DNA of 64,000 nucleotides from Arsenicicoccus piscis (GTDB lineage: Bacteria > Actinomycetota > Actinomycetes > Actinomycetales > Dermatophilaceae): assembly GCF_022568835.1 (NCBI RefSeq), contig NZ_JAKZHV010000002.1:62001-126000 (forward strand). The letters run 5' to 3'. Shown here piece after piece: positions 56,970 to 64,000 of this stretch. Both the position numbers and the translations under genes were made by a program. The notes beneath the pieces were generated by a model that had not been told where the DNA came from, made no database searches, and worked only from the letters and a program-made list of their open reading frames with translations. Positions within the stretch are counted from its first letter, which is position 1; each line of letters starts with the position of its first letter.

Positions 56970-57325
56970 GCGTTGTTGTCCTTTCCGAAGACCGCGCGCG
57001 CATCGAAGGTGATCCGCACGCGGGTGATCAATCCGTTCTCGACGTGGACCCAGTTGGCCACGGGAGTGCTGTCGGGGCTGTTCGCGTGGTGGAGGTCGAA
57101 CCAGGTCAGGGTGTCGCCGCACTCGGTCCACTGCTTCACCACGTCGATGCCCCGGGTGATGGAGAAGATGTGGCCCAGCGCCTGCTCATACTTGGCCGCG
57201 CCGGAGATGTGCCCGAGCGGGCCGATCACGTCGACATCGGGCGCGAGGATCCCGCGCAGCAGCGAGGAGTCGCGGGTGCTCCAGGCCTCGAAGTAGCGGT
57301 CGACGGATTCCGAGGGCGCGCTCAT
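56966..57325 (-). CDS. NTF2-like (SnoaL-type) protein
   Basis: The 119-residue protein has the NTF2-like pattern: VDRYFEAWSTRDSSLLRGIL, VDVIGPLGHISGAAKYEQAL, and FDLHHANSPDSTPVANWVHVENGLI in overview. Such folds form cone-shaped pockets and act as isomerases, cyclases or ligand binders; no catalytic residues can be assigned here. It overlaps both neighbours by four bases. Confidence 0.78.
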   Translation of the reverse strand: MSAPSESVDRYFEAWSTRDSSLLRGILAPDVDVIGPLGHISGAAKYEQALGHIFSITRGIDVVKQWTECGDTLTWFDLHHANSPDSTPVANWVHVENGLITRVRITFDARAVFGKDNNA

Positions 57326-57759
57326 CGGGCTCGCCGTCCCGTGCTCGCCAAGCCGAAGAACCACGCAGCACCCGCGACCAGGTGCATCGCGGCCAGCGAG
57401 ACGGCGGTCGCGGAGTCCTGGGCGACGACGAACGGGCTGATCATCGACAGCAGCGCGACCGCGAGGCCGAGCCACTGGGCGATCCGGCGGAAGCCGGGGA
57501 ACCTGCGCGCGACGAGCCAGGTGGCTCCCCCGGCGACCAGCAGCGGCAGCAGGGTCGCGACGGCGCTCATGACGAGGGTGATCTGGGAGTAGGCGGGCGA
57601 GTCGATGCTCATCGACGCCCCCGCCGCGGAGCCGACGGCGAACACGAGGGTGTTCGCGACGGCGGCGATCACCGCGGTGATCGCGAGGCGTCCGTAGCGG
57701 AACGGGCGCGAGCCGGCCGCGGCTCTCGCCGGGGCCGCGGCTGCGGGAGTGGTGGTCAT
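57322..57759 (-). CDS. DUF6069 integral membrane protein
   Basis: The 145-residue protein has four hydrophobic segments (LAITAVIAAVANTLVFAVG, ITLVMSAVATLLPLLVAGG, LGLAVALLSMISPFVV, AAMHLVAGAAWFFGLA) with short loops. The family's function is not known. It is the first gene of the leftward operon, divergent from marR, and overlaps the NTF2-like start. Confidence 0.75.
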   Translation of the reverse strand: MTTTPAAAAPARAAAGSRPFRYGRLAITAVIAAVANTLVFAVGSAAGASMSIDSPAYSQITLVMSAVATLLPLLVAGGATWLVARRFPGFRRIAQWLGLAVALLSMISPFVVAQDSATAVSLAAMHLVAGAAWFFGLASTGRRAR

Positions 57760-57805
57760 GGGGCTCCTTGCCTGCTTCGATGTGTTGATGGACTCGACAA
57801 TAGTG

Positions 57806-57828
57806 GACTAGTCAATGATTGGCAAGTC
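57806..57828. promoter_or_regulatory. Candidate MarR operator
   Basis: GACTAGTCAA and TTGGCAAGTC form an imperfect palindrome around TGA, 16 bp upstream of marR and in the shared region with the DUF6069 gene. CAATA...TATTG extends it outward. The position would allow one site to repress both divergent units. Confidence 0.55.
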
Positions 57829-57843
57829 ATGTATTGTGGTGGC

Positions 57844-58314
57844 ATGAGCAACCACGACGCAGACATCGCAGAGTCCCGGGACCTCGCCCGGATGATCGTC
57901 ACCGTCGCCGAGCGGGCGCGAGCGGACTTCGCCGCCGCGGTCGAGCCCCTCGGCGTGCCGGTGCACCTGGCGCGGACCGTGCTGCTGCTGGGCGAGCCCC
58001 AGTCCATGCGCTACGTCGCGGGCGAGCTGGCCTGCGACCCGTCTCACGTCACCGGCATCGCCGATCACCTCGAGGAGCGCGGGCTCGCGGTCCGCGCCCC
58101 GGGCGCGGACCGCCGCATCAAGATGCTGAACCTCACCGAGGACGGCGAGGCACTGCGACAGCAGCTGGCCGAGGCGGTCAACACAAAGGCCAAGTTCGCC
58201 GGGCAGCTGGACGCCGGCCAGAAGCAGACGCTGCGCGAGCTGCTCGGCCTCCTGCTGGAGCCCCGCAGCAGCGCCAGCGCTCAGACCACGGGATCGAAGG
58301 AGAAGACGGCATGA
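57844..58314 (+). CDS. MarR-family transcriptional regulator
   Basis: The 156-residue protein has the MarR winged helix (MRYVAGELACDPSHVTGIADHLEERGLAVRAPGADRRIKML in overview) and flanking dimerisation helices. There is no Cys, so sensing is by ligand rather than thiol oxidation. It probably controls both divergent operons through the palindrome upstream. Its stop overlaps the next gene. Confidence 0.88.
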   Translation: MSNHDADIAESRDLARMIVTVAERARADFAAAVEPLGVPVHLARTVLLLGEPQSMRYVAGELACDPSHVTGIADHLEERGLAVRAPGADRRIKMLNLTEDGEALRQQLAEAVNTKAKFAGQLDAGQKQTLRELLGLLLEPRSSASAQTTGSKEKTA

Positions 58315-59090
58315 CCACGCTCACAGGAGACGAGCTCTCGGGACGCGACGCGGTCGTCGTGGGCGGGACCGGCAACGTCGGCTCGTTCCTCGTCGACGGA
58401 TTCCTCCGCGCCGGCGCGCGCGTCATCGTCCCCTCCCGCCGCCAAGGGAACCTCGACCGGCTGATCGCCCGGTACGGCGAAGACCGGGCCGACCGGCTCG
58501 TCGGCTTCATCGGCGACATCGGCACAACCGATGGCGCGAAGGCCCTGCACGACGAGATCGCGCAGACCAGCACCGACCTCGCGGCCGTCGCCGCCGCGCC
58601 GGCGAGCTGGCACCAGGTGCCGTCCATGCTCCGCGCGGGCTTCGACGACTTCCGCTCCGTGATCGAGACGCGGCTGTTCCCGCACTACCTGGCGGCCGAG
58701 GCGCTGCTGCCGCTGCTGTCCCCGGACGGCGCGTACACCGCGATCAACGGCCCTGCCGGCTTCATCCGCCCGCCGCAGCCCGGCATGGGCGCGATCGCCA
58801 CCGTCGCCGCCGCCCAGTCCAAGCTCATCGAAGCGATCAGCGCCGAGACCGGCGGCAGGCCGCGGGTCAACGACCTCGTGATGATGGCCTTCCTCGGCCC
58901 GAACGGCACCCGCCCCGGGTCGCCGCTGACCGGCGAGCAGGTCGCCGACTTCGTCGTCGCCCTGTCCACCGACCGCGCCTCCGCGGTGCACGGCCGCAGC
59001 ATCGACCTGCGCGACCCGCGCCAGGTCGAGGACGCCCTCGCCGGGCGATTCACCACACGCACCGACACGAACAGAGAGGACGCACGATGA
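58311..59090 (+). CDS. Short-chain dehydrogenase lacking the usual catalytic Tyr
   Basis: The 259-residue protein has VVVGGTGNVGSFLVDGFLRAG (a modified Rossmann loop) and the SDR layout up to GAIATVAAAQSKLIEAI, where the Tyr of YxxxK is Ala. Classical dehydrogenase chemistry is therefore doubtful. It is coupled by four-base overlaps to marR and to the Ddn gene. Confidence 0.8.
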   Translation: MTTLTGDELSGRDAVVVGGTGNVGSFLVDGFLRAGARVIVPSRRQGNLDRLIARYGEDRADRLVGFIGDIGTTDGAKALHDEIAQTSTDLAAVAAAPASWHQVPSMLRAGFDDFRSVIETRLFPHYLAAEALLPLLSPDGAYTAINGPAGFIRPPQPGMGAIATVAAAQSKLIEAISAETGGRPRVNDLVMMAFLGPNGTRPGSPLTGEQVADFVVALSTDRASAVHGRSIDLRDPRQVEDALAGRFTTRTDTNREDAR

Positions 59091-59518
59091 GCAATCCCCA
59101 GTACGACGACATGAACCGCCAGATCATCGACGAGTTCCGCGCCAACGGCGGCACGGTCAGCTCGCGGCCCTTCGGCCGCAGCCTCGTCCTCGTCCACCAC
59201 ATCGGGGCGAAGACCGGCACCGAGCGGATCAACCCCGTCATGCACATCCGCCAGGACCCCGACACCTGGCTGATCGCCGCCTCCAAGGCCGGCCAGCCCG
59301 AGAACCCGGCCTGGTACCACAACCTCCTCGCCCACCCCGACACCGTCATCGAGACCCCCGACGACGGGACCGTGCCGGTCCACGTCACCGACCTCGAGGG
59401 CGAGGAGCGCGACGCCGCCTGGGCGCAGTTCACCGCCGCCAGCCCTGGCTTCCGCTCCTACGAGGAGCGCACCACCCGGACCATCCCCGTGCTCGCCCTC
59501 ACCCGGCGCGAGGCCTGA
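59087..59518 (+). CDS. Deazaflavin (F420)-dependent nitroreductase family protein (Ddn-like)
   Basis: The 143-residue split-barrel protein contains VLVHHIGAKTGTERINPVMH, IAASKAGQPENPAWYHNLLAHP and a C-terminal TTRTIPVLALTRRE, typical of the Ddn/FDR-A family. These proteins use reduced F420 to reduce quinones, coumarins or nitro compounds. Its place beside NAD(P)-binding proteins and an ene-reductase fits detoxification of electrophiles. Confidence 0.9.
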   Translation: MSNPQYDDMNRQIIDEFRANGGTVSSRPFGRSLVLVHHIGAKTGTERINPVMHIRQDPDTWLIAASKAGQPENPAWYHNLLAHPDTVIETPDDGTVPVHVTDLEGEERDAAWAQFTAASPGFRSYEERTTRTIPVLALTRREA

Positions 59519-59587
59519 CCACGACCAAGCCGCAGCCAGAACCATCCAGGCGGGGCCGATCCCCCGCCGCCCGAGAGGAAACCCACA

Positions 59588-60499
59588 ATGACAGACCAGA
59601 CTCCGCAGACCCCCGGCCCCGTGCTCGTCGTCGGCGCGACCGGCAGCCTCGGCGGCAAGGTCGTCCGCGCCCTGCTCGACCGCGGCAAGAGCGTCCGCGC
59701 CCTCGTCCGCCCCACCACCGACGCCAGCAGGCTCGAGGCCCTCGGCGTCGAGATCGCCCGCGGCGACATGCTCAACGAGCCGTCACTGGTCAAGGCCATG
59801 ACCGGAGCCGACGCCGTCATCACCACCGCGGCCGGATACACCCGCGGCGGCAAGCAGGCCCATGACATCGACACCGTCGGCAACGCCAACCTCGCCGAGG
59901 CCGCTGCCAAGGTGGGAGTACGACGGTTCGTGCTGCTGAGCATCCTCACCAGCGACCAGACCCCCGACGTCCCCCACTTCTGGCACAAGAAGCTCGCCGA
60001 GGACCGCCTCGAAGAGCGCGGCGTCCCGTTCGTCGCGCTCCGTCCCGGAGCGTTCCTCGACCAGATCGCCGCCATGGGCGGAAGCCCCTTCGAGAAGCGC
60101 TCGGCCATGTGGCTCGGCGACGCGAAGGTACCCCTGACCTTCGTCCTCACCGATGACCTCGCCGAGTACCTCGCCGCGGCCGTCGACGCCGACGTGGAGA
60201 ACAGAGAGCGGATCGACATCGGCTGGACCCGCCCCATCTCGATGAAGGAGTTCGCCGAGATCGGCTCTCCTCACGCGACAGGACGCATCAAGGTCCGCGC
60301 CATCCCACGCAAGCTCCTCACCGCCGTCGGCAAGCTGATTGGCCGCTGGCAGCCGCTCGTGCCCGACATGGCCGCCATGGCCAAGTGGTTCGACACCGGC
60401 AAGTACGTCGCCGACACCACCAGGCAGGCACAGGTCTTCGGCGAGGTGCCGACGCCCGAGGACGCGATCGCCCGGTTCGCCGAGCAGCAGAAGGCGTAA
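59588..60499 (+). CDS. NAD(P)H-binding SDR-family protein (NmrA-like)
   Basis: The 303-residue protein has VLVVGATGSLGGKVVRALLDRG, ALGVEIARGDMLNEPSL, and VITTAAGYTRGGKQAHDID, of the atypical SDR5/NmrA group; HFWHKKLAEDRLEERGVPF occupies the usual substrate region. It is the last cargo gene before the structured RNA and Abi gene at the element's right end. The substrate is unknown. Confidence 0.82.
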   Translation: MTDQTPQTPGPVLVVGATGSLGGKVVRALLDRGKSVRALVRPTTDASRLEALGVEIARGDMLNEPSLVKAMTGADAVITTAAGYTRGGKQAHDIDTVGNANLAEAAAKVGVRRFVLLSILTSDQTPDVPHFWHKKLAEDRLEERGVPFVALRPGAFLDQIAAMGGSPFEKRSAMWLGDAKVPLTFVLTDDLAEYLAAAVDADVENRERIDIGWTRPISMKEFAEIGSPHATGRIKVRAIPRKLLTAVGKLIGRWQPLVPDMAAMAKWFDTGKYVADTTRQAQVFGEVPTPEDAIARFAEQQKA

Positions 60500-60545
60500 C
60501 GACACGACCGTTCTGGAGCACCGAACCAGTCCGTGCTAACCTGAG

Positions 60546-60596
60546 ACCACTACATCCCCCACGCCTCTCCACGATGCGCACTTGGGGGATTTTCTC
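60546..60596 (+). ncRNA. abiF-like structured RNA, copy 2
   Basis: It has the same sequence and hairpin as 46826-46876: ACCACTACATCCCCCACG, CCTCTCCACGA, then TTGGGGGATTTTCTC, with an 8-bp ATCCCCCA/TGGGGGAT stem. It lies 25 bp before the Abi start. The RNA differs at only about three positions between copies, whereas the Abi genes differ by large lesions. Confidence 0.6.
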
Positions 60597-60620
60597 TGCC
60601 CGCGCCTAGGAGGAGCGCCG

Positions 60621-61624
60621 ATGCCCCAGCCGCGCCGCGCTCCTCGCCCGTCTCGTCCGCGCGGGACCTCGCGCTACGACAAGCCGCCCATGGAGCTGGA
60701 CGACCTCGTCGATCGTCTCGCCGACCGCGGGCTGGTCATCGCCGAACGGGGCCGCGCGCTGCGGTACCTGCGCCACATTGGCTACTACCGCCTCTCCCCC
60801 TATACGATCCCGTTCCAGCAGAGCGGTCCCGAGCATCGCCTTCGCGACGGACGTCGTTCGACGACGTGCTCGACCTCTACGTCTTCGACCGTGCTTTGCG
60901 CCTGGTGGTCATGGATGCCCTCGAGCGCGTCGAGGTCGCAGTGCGCGCGGCGTTGACCGACCACATGTCCACCGTCTACGTCGACCCGCACTGGTACACC
61001 GACGCCTCGCACTTCCGCGACCGCGGCAGGCACACTGGGCTCCTCAAGATCGTCAGGGATAGCTGCGACGAGAGGCTCCGTGGGACTCCCGATGCCGGGG
61101 AGGATTCGCTGGTTCACCGCTCGGCGCTCGAGCACTACCTCACCACCTACGGCTCACCCGAGCTCCCGCCATCCTGGCTCATGGTCGAGACCTTGACCGT
61201 TGGGCAGCTCACCAGCGCGTACCGCAACCTCAAGCGCCGCTCCGACCGGACCGCTGTTGCCCGGAGCATCGGCCTGACGGCCCCGCTGCTCGAGTCCTGG
61301 ATGCAGACCTATGTCCGCGTCCGCAACGTCTGCGCTCACCACGGCCGGCTGTGGAACGTCGGCCTCGGCGTCTACCCGGCGATCCCGAACTCGTCCACGG
61401 TGGCCTGGCTCGAAGAAGACGAAGCGCTGCCCGAGAGATCGAGGAAGCGGCTCTACCCTGTCCTCGTATCCCTGCAGACAGCCCTGGGGACGATCTCCCC
61501 GCGCAGCGGCTGGGCGAGGAGACTGCACGAGCTGGTCGATTCCCGGCCCGGGATGAACCTGCGCGGCATGGGCATCCCCGACGACTGGGCAGACGACCCG
61601 TTCTGGCGTCGACATCTCGACTGA
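60621..61624 (+). pseudogene. Abi_2 (AbiD/AbiF-like) abortive-infection gene with one frameshift
   Basis: The ATG at 60621 (GGAGGAG site) opens MELDDLVDRLADRGLVIAE and LRHIGYYRLSPYTIPFQ, the Abi_2 signature. Near 60850 one base is missing: the frame must change to continue TSFDDVLDLYVFDRALRLVV. It then stays open to FWRRHLD and stop, including the HEPN-like RVRNVCAHHGRLWNVGL motif (R-X4-6-H). Read through, it would be ~334 residues, normal for the family. It may be inactive, or the base may be a sequencing error. Confidence 0.85.
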
Positions 61625-61693
61625 GCCGTCTGGCGAACCACCACGAACGTGGTCTGCCAACCACTCGTCGCCACGTCGTACGCGAGCATCCTG

Positions 61694-62539
61694 CTAGCGT
61701 TTTCGCTGGCAGGTCGGGCAGAAGTGGCTTGAGCGGTTCATGAAGCGCTCGCGCATGATCGGGGTGCCGCAGCGCTTGCACGGGCGACCCTCCCGTCCGT
61801 AGACATTCAATGTCATTCGTCCGCTGGCACCGTTGACGTTCACGTAGAGCGCGTCGAAGCTCGTGCCGCCCTGCCCGAGCGCCTCGCGCATCACCTCGGC
61901 CGCCTGGTCGAGCACACGCGCGAGCGTCGGCTTGGTCAGGGTGGAGGTGATCCGCCGGCCATGGACACCCGCGCGCCACAGCGCCTCGTCGGCATAGATG
62001 TTGCCGATCCCCGACACCAACCCCTGGTCCAGCAGCGCCCGCTTGATCTCGGTGTTCTTGGCCTTCAGGGCGCGCACCACCCCCGCCTGGTCGTAGACCG
62101 TCTCCAGCGGGTCGGGGGCGATGTGGGCTACCGGCTGGGGCACCTCCCGACCCCCGCGACCGAGCACCAGGTCGGTCAGCGCCAGCCCGCCGAACGTGCG
62201 CTGGTCGACGAAGCGCAGCTGCGGCCCGTCGTCGGCGAAGTCGAGAGTGGCGTGCAGGTGCCGCTCGCGCGGCGAGTCGGCCGGCTCGACGAGCAGCTGC
62301 CCGCTCATGCCGAGGTGGATGACCAGGGCCTCGCCGTCGAGGACCAGCCAGAGGTACTTGCCACGCCGCTCGGCGGCGCGCACCTGCTGGCCGGCCAGGC
62401 GGTGCGCGAGGTCGAGGGGGCCGGGCAGGTGCCGCCGGGCGACCCGGTTGCCGGTGACCTCGGCGGCGGCGATCCGCCGCCCGACCACGTGGTCGGCGAG
62501 GCCGCGCCGGACGACCTCGACCTCGGGCAGCTCAGGCAC
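61694..62539 (-). CDS. mutM: Formamidopyrimidine-DNA glycosylase with an island-supplied 3' end
   Basis: The chromosomal MutM: a GTG start places the catalytic Pro second ([13 protein letters not shown]), followed by [13 protein letters not shown] and [16 protein letters not shown]. The first ~240 codons (61821-62539) are native. From 61820 the sequence becomes [18 protein letters not shown], where the family norm is GYFDRSL...VYG; it ends [16 protein letters not shown]. Two codons are lost and four residues changed, but the zinc finger is whole, so function is probably kept. It sits 15 bp from rnc in the usual operon. Confidence 0.93.
   Translation of the reverse strand: MPELPEVEVVRRGLADHVVGRRIAAAEVTGNRVARRHLPGPLDLAHRLAGQQVRAAERRGKYLWLVLDGEALVIHLGMSGQLLVEPADSPRERHLHATLDFADDGPQLRFVDQRTFGGLALTDLVLGRGGREVPQPVAHIAPDPLETVYDQAGVVRALKAKNTEIKRALLDQGLVSGIGNIYADEALWRAGVHGRRITSTLTKPTLARVLDQAAEVMREALGQGGTSFDALYVNVNGASGRMTLNVYGREGRPCKRCGTPIMRERFMNRSSHFCPTCQRKR
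61801..61822. other. Right island border (attachment-site-like junction)
   Basis: Plus strand: the island-supplied mutM tail carries GACATTCAATGTC (palindromic except the centre) at 61802-61814. It ends at the CC of 61821-61822, beyond which native mutM begins. The arm is matched at 47241-47259. Confidence 0.6.
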
Positions 62540-62554
62540 GGGGTGCCGACCCGG

Positions 62555-63322
62555 TCAGTCCAGGTCGGCGGCCCGGCCGGGCTCGCCGTGGCGCTCGGTC
62601 ACCGTGGCCCAAGCGATCGAGGCGGCCTTCTGCTCGGCCTCCTTCTTGGACCGCCCGACGCCCTCGCCGAGGACCTCGTCGCCGATCACCGCGCCAGCGG
62701 TGAAGACCTTGAGGTGGTCAGGGCCCTCGTCGGTGACGCGGTACTCCGGGACGCCGAGGCCGTGCGCCGAGGTGAGCTCCTGCAGCGAGGTCTTCCAGTC
62801 CAGGCCGGCGCCGAGGTTGGCCGACGACTCCATCAGGGGGTCGAGCATGTGGTGCACGAGGCGTGCGGCGACGTCCATGCCGTGCGAGAGGTAGACCGCA
62901 CCGATGACCGCCTCCGTGGTGTCGGCGAGGATCGACGTCTTGTCCCGCCCGCCGGTCGTCTCCTCGCCCCGTCCGAGCAGCAGGAAGTCACCGAGACCGA
63001 GCTCACGGGCTACATCAGCCAGCGCCCGCATGTTGACGACCGCGGCACGCAGCTTCGCGAGCTGCCCCTCGGGCAGGTCGGTGTGCGTGCGGAACAGGGT
63101 GTCGGTGACGACGAGACCGAGCACGGAGTCCCCGAGGAACTCCAACCGCTCGTTGTGCGGCATCCCTCCGTGCTCATAGCTGTAGGAGCGATGCACCAGA
63201 GCACGACTCAGCAGCGGCTCGTCGACGCGCTCACCCAAGATCTGGAAGAGACCTTCGATCAACGCGGCGACGGGCCGCTGCTGAGCTGCCTTGGCGCTGG
63301 ACGCACGCTTGCTGGAGCCCAC
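62555..63322 (-). CDS. rnc: Ribonuclease III
   Basis: RNase III processes rRNA precursors and double-stranded RNA. The 255-residue protein has the signature [17 protein letters not shown] with the catalytic acids, [12 protein letters not shown] with the second acidic pair, and a C-terminal double-stranded-RNA-binding domain ([30 protein letters not shown]). The GTG at 63320-63322 is the best start. It lies between rpmF and mutM. Confidence 0.95.
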   Translation of the reverse strand: MGSSKRASSAKAAQQRPVAALIEGLFQILGERVDEPLLSRALVHRSYSYEHGGMPHNERLEFLGDSVLGLVVTDTLFRTHTDLPEGQLAKLRAAVVNMRALADVARELGLGDFLLLGRGEETTGGRDKTSILADTTEAVIGAVYLSHGMDVAARLVHHMLDPLMESSANLGAGLDWKTSLQELTSAHGLGVPEYRVTDEGPDHLKVFTAGAVIGDEVLGEGVGRSKKEAEQKAASIAWATVTERHGEPGRAADLD

Positions 63323-63335
63323 GCGCGCCCTCCGA

Positions 63336-63530
63336 TCAGCCCTGGAGCTCGGTGCGCTCCGCGGCCGCGTAGCGACGGCCAGCGTAGGTGCCGCACGAGG
63401 GGCAGGCGTTGTGCGGCTGCTTCGGGGCCTGGCACTGCGGGCACGGGGTGAGCGTGGTCGCAGTGGTGCGCCAGTTCGCGCGACGCGAACGGGTGTTGGA
63501 GCGCGACATCTTCCGCTTCGGGACAGCCAC
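63336..63530 (-). CDS. rpmF: Ribosomal protein bL32
   Basis: The 64-residue large-subunit protein begins [19 protein letters not shown] and has a zinc ribbon with two CxxC pairs (CPQC and CPSC), so it is the zinc-binding (C+) form. Start and stop fit between yceD and rnc with 1- and 13-bp gaps. Confidence 0.96.
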   Translation of the reverse strand: MAVPKRKMSRSNTRSRRANWRTTATTLTPCPQCQAPKQPHNACPSCGTYAGRRYAAAERTELQG

Positions 63531-63531
63531 G

Positions 63532-64000
63532 TCAGTTCCTCTTCTCTTCGGGCTTGCTGATGAGTCCTTGCAGTGCCGACCAGCGGGGGTCGAGCACCTC
63601 GTGCTGGTGGTCCGGGTCGTCCGCGAGCCGGGCTCCGCACTGGGAGCACAGGCCGGGGCAGTCGTCCTCGCACACGGGCTGGAACGGCAGGGTGGGCACC
63701 ACTGCGTCCCGCAGCACAGGCTCGAGGTCGATCAGGTCGCCGTCGAGCGTGTGCAGCTCTTCCCCACCCTCGTCGGCCCCCACCTCGTGGTGGTGCGCCG
63801 CGCGGTCGGCGTAGGCGAACAGCTCCTGGATGGTGGCCGTCACGGGGACGGTCACCTCGTCCAGGCACCGCACGCAGGCGCCGGTCGCCCGAGTCGTGAC
63901 CTCACCAGAGACCAGGACACCTTCGACCACCGACTCCAGACGCAGGTCGAGCTGCAACGGCTCTCCCGGCTGAACGGCGATGACCTCGGTGCCGAAGTCC
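63532..64000 (-). CDS. yceD: YceD/DUF177 family protein (partial, N-terminus beyond the window)
   Basis: The frame is open to the window edge. Visible are [22 protein letters not shown] and the Cys set [16 protein letters not shown], followed by [10 protein letters not shown], which define DUF177. The protein is always linked with rpmF and has a proposed role in 23S rRNA maturation. The stop lies one base before the rpmF start. Confidence 0.93.
   Translation of the reverse strand, partial: DFGTEVIAVQPGEPLQLDLRLESVVEGVLVSGEVTTRATGACVRCLDEVTVPVTATIQELFAYADRAAHHHEVGADEGGEELHTLDGDLIDLEPVLRDAVVPTLPFQPVCEDDCPGLCSQCGARLADDPDHQHEVLDPRWSALQGLISKPEEKRN

Noticed and set aside
60621..61624. Programmed frameshift in the Abi gene
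   Set aside because: No slippery heptamer is evident near 60850 and the sister copy is also decayed, so a simple lesion or read error is more likely.

Overview
The window is high-GC actinobacterial chromosome, most like the Nocardioidaceae. The evidence is a BldD regulator with its cyclic-di-GMP signature, an EF-P with the PGKGP loop, a pyrR-pyrB-pyrC-carA-carB operon, and the conserved order yceD-rpmF-rnc-mutM-(acyP)-smc-ftsY, all on the minus strand. Two core blocks (1-21.7 kb and 61.8-64 kb) enclose about 40 kb of accessory DNA.

Left core (1-21.7 kb): the pyrimidine operon with a PyrR-type leader, bldD, nusB-efp, a broken dienelactone hydrolase, an FMN glutamate-synthase-like oxidoreductase, an orphan LuxR response regulator, a DUF4342 protein, ftsY, smc, acylphosphatase, an M3 peptidase, an epimerase and a YefM/YoeB toxin-antitoxin pair. 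Right core: mutM, rnc, rpmF and the edge of yceD.

The accessory DNA sits inside mutM. The native last ~48 codons lie at 21712-21858, beside the toxin-antitoxin pair; the native 5' part is at 61821-62539, where the island supplies a substitute 3' end. The two native pieces rejoin in frame at a shared GG (CC on the plus strand). The same junction type recurs at 47258 (mutM tail | CC | border) and in part at 31217. The right two-thirds therefore reads as two sibling elements in tandem, 31.2-47.26 kb and 47.26-61.82 kb. Each has a ~205-bp border repeat on its left, then cargo, then a structured RNA, an Abi_2 gene (decayed in both) and a mutM tail on its right. I see no integrase in either.

Cargo from left to right: (i) arsenic (trxB-trxA-acr3-arsR/arsC fusion-tandem arsC) and chromate (padR-chrA) genes and a second complete mutM; (ii) copper (multicopper oxidase, DUF6153, copZ, frameshifted copA, YHS, YdhK lipoprotein, copB, csoR with several CsoR-type operators), a thiol-redox group (TlpA, CcdA) and a cadmium/lead module (cmtR-ctpG-small Cys protein); (iii) a MarR-centred divergent cluster of NAD(P)-binding proteins, an F420-type Ddn protein, NTF2-like and DUF6069 proteins and an old-yellow-enzyme gene.

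Four insertion sequences can be delimited exactly: two identical IS256-type copies (1421 bp, 8-bp target duplications), an IS3 inside the old-yellow-enzyme gene, and a diverged IS256-type element carrying a nested IS110. The IS110 leader shows a readable bridge-RNA layout whose guides match the target it sits in and its own ends.
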